This document shows, piece by piece, positions 63,650 through 64,000 of a stretch of DNA of 64,000 bases (its first letter is position 1; each line of letters opens with the position of its first letter). Under the pieces are notes generated by a model. That model worked only from the letters and a program-made list of their open reading frames with translations. It was not told the DNA's origin and ran no database searches. The position numbers and the translations under genes are program-made. Origin of the DNA: Holtermannia corniformis (taxonomy: Eukaryota; Basidiomycota; Tremellomycetes; Holtermanniales); contig BCIJ01000013.1 of the NCBI GenBank assembly GCA_001599935.1, positions 122,050-186,049 of the forward strand, read 5' to 3'.

Positions 63650-64000
63650 GTCTGCTAGTGCGATGCAATGTCAACTGCGGTTCTTTACGACGGCGCGTGG
63701 TTGCGCTGCAGGATGAGAGAGTGAGATACCTACTGATGTGGTTGCTGGGAGGATGCCTTGGTGCTGGCCTTCGGTCGGGTCGATGCGGCGCCCGTAAGGG
63801 CCCCGCGGGAAACCACCACGCACGTTGGACCGCGTAATCCCGTCATGGGCCGATTAGGAAAACCAGACTAATCAGATTAGTAACGCGATTAGCCTCACTG
63901 GGACAATAGCATCTCCGAGTCATCCGTCCGGTCGGCAGCAGCAGCAGAGCAAGCATCACCAATGCGGTTCGGGTCAGTCTTGCGAGCTGTCGCTCACCAA
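63650..64000. other. Right edge of the window
   Basis: Upstream region of the last minus-strand gene. It contains an AT-rich run of short ATTAG-type repeats around 63850-63895 (GATTAGGAAAACCAGACTAATC and neighbours). No gene is supported before the window ends. Confidence 0.5.

Overview
The window is nuclear DNA of a fungus, most likely a basidiomycete. Genes are split by many short GT-AG introns of about 40-55 bp that often carry a CTGAC-like branch site. They encode typical fungal eukaryotic proteins: DNA topoisomerase II, Uso1, a Caf1 deadenylase, a ubiquitin-eL40 fusion, a Zn2Cys6 regulator, Ima1, TFIIH p62 and a UDP-galactopyranose mutase. Most genes need intron removal to read through; TOP2 alone has about 23 introns. 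The species cannot be named from the sequence.

Layout. 1-2946: gene-poor left edge with ambiguous bases and several small repeats, possibly a contig end or subtelomere. 2947-11904: TOP2 (+) and USO1 (-), convergent. 12385-13140: an unrecognised small protein. 13682-17461: deoxyhypusine hydroxylase (-) and an FAD oxidoreductase (+) sharing a short divergent promoter. 17611-24252: a membrane-anchored GH5 exo-beta-glucanase (-) and a secreted DUF1996 protein (+). 24594-31377: a long disordered Ser/Pro-rich protein and a Zn2Cys6 transcription factor. 31522-36157: CAF1/POP2 (-) and ubiquitin-eL40 (+), divergent, both with unusually long introns. 36564-45850: Ima1 (+), then three minus-strand genes: a Fap2-type FAD oxidase, TFB1 and a long-chain acyl-CoA synthetase. 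46635-48818: two small proteins and RTF2. 49043-50813: a Gly/Thr/His-rich hydrophilin with GLTG repeats. 51134-57282: UDP-galactopyranose mutase, a DUF3431 membrane protein, a 96-residue hydrophilic protein with a 1.6-kb intron, and a MAPEG protein. 58017-63649: a GPI-type secreted PEBP protein, an unusual protein tyrosine phosphatase, a histidine phosphatase and an unrecognised protein.

Most of this is ordinary housekeeping sequence packed as convergent and divergent pairs. There is no evident secondary-metabolite cluster, no intact transposon, and no tRNA or rRNA gene that I could find by eye. Several products act at the cell surface or wall (GH5 glucanase, DUF1996 protein, UDP-galactopyranose mutase, GPI-PEBP), but they are scattered and I do not claim a functional cluster. 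The items most worth a second look are the phosphatase that keeps its P-loop but lacks the WPD aspartate, the outlier introns in CAF1 and in the 96-residue gene, a GC-AG intron in TOP2, the GLTG-repeat hydrophilin, and a perfect inverted repeat in the CAF1/eL40 promoter. I did not find a clear new multi-gene system.
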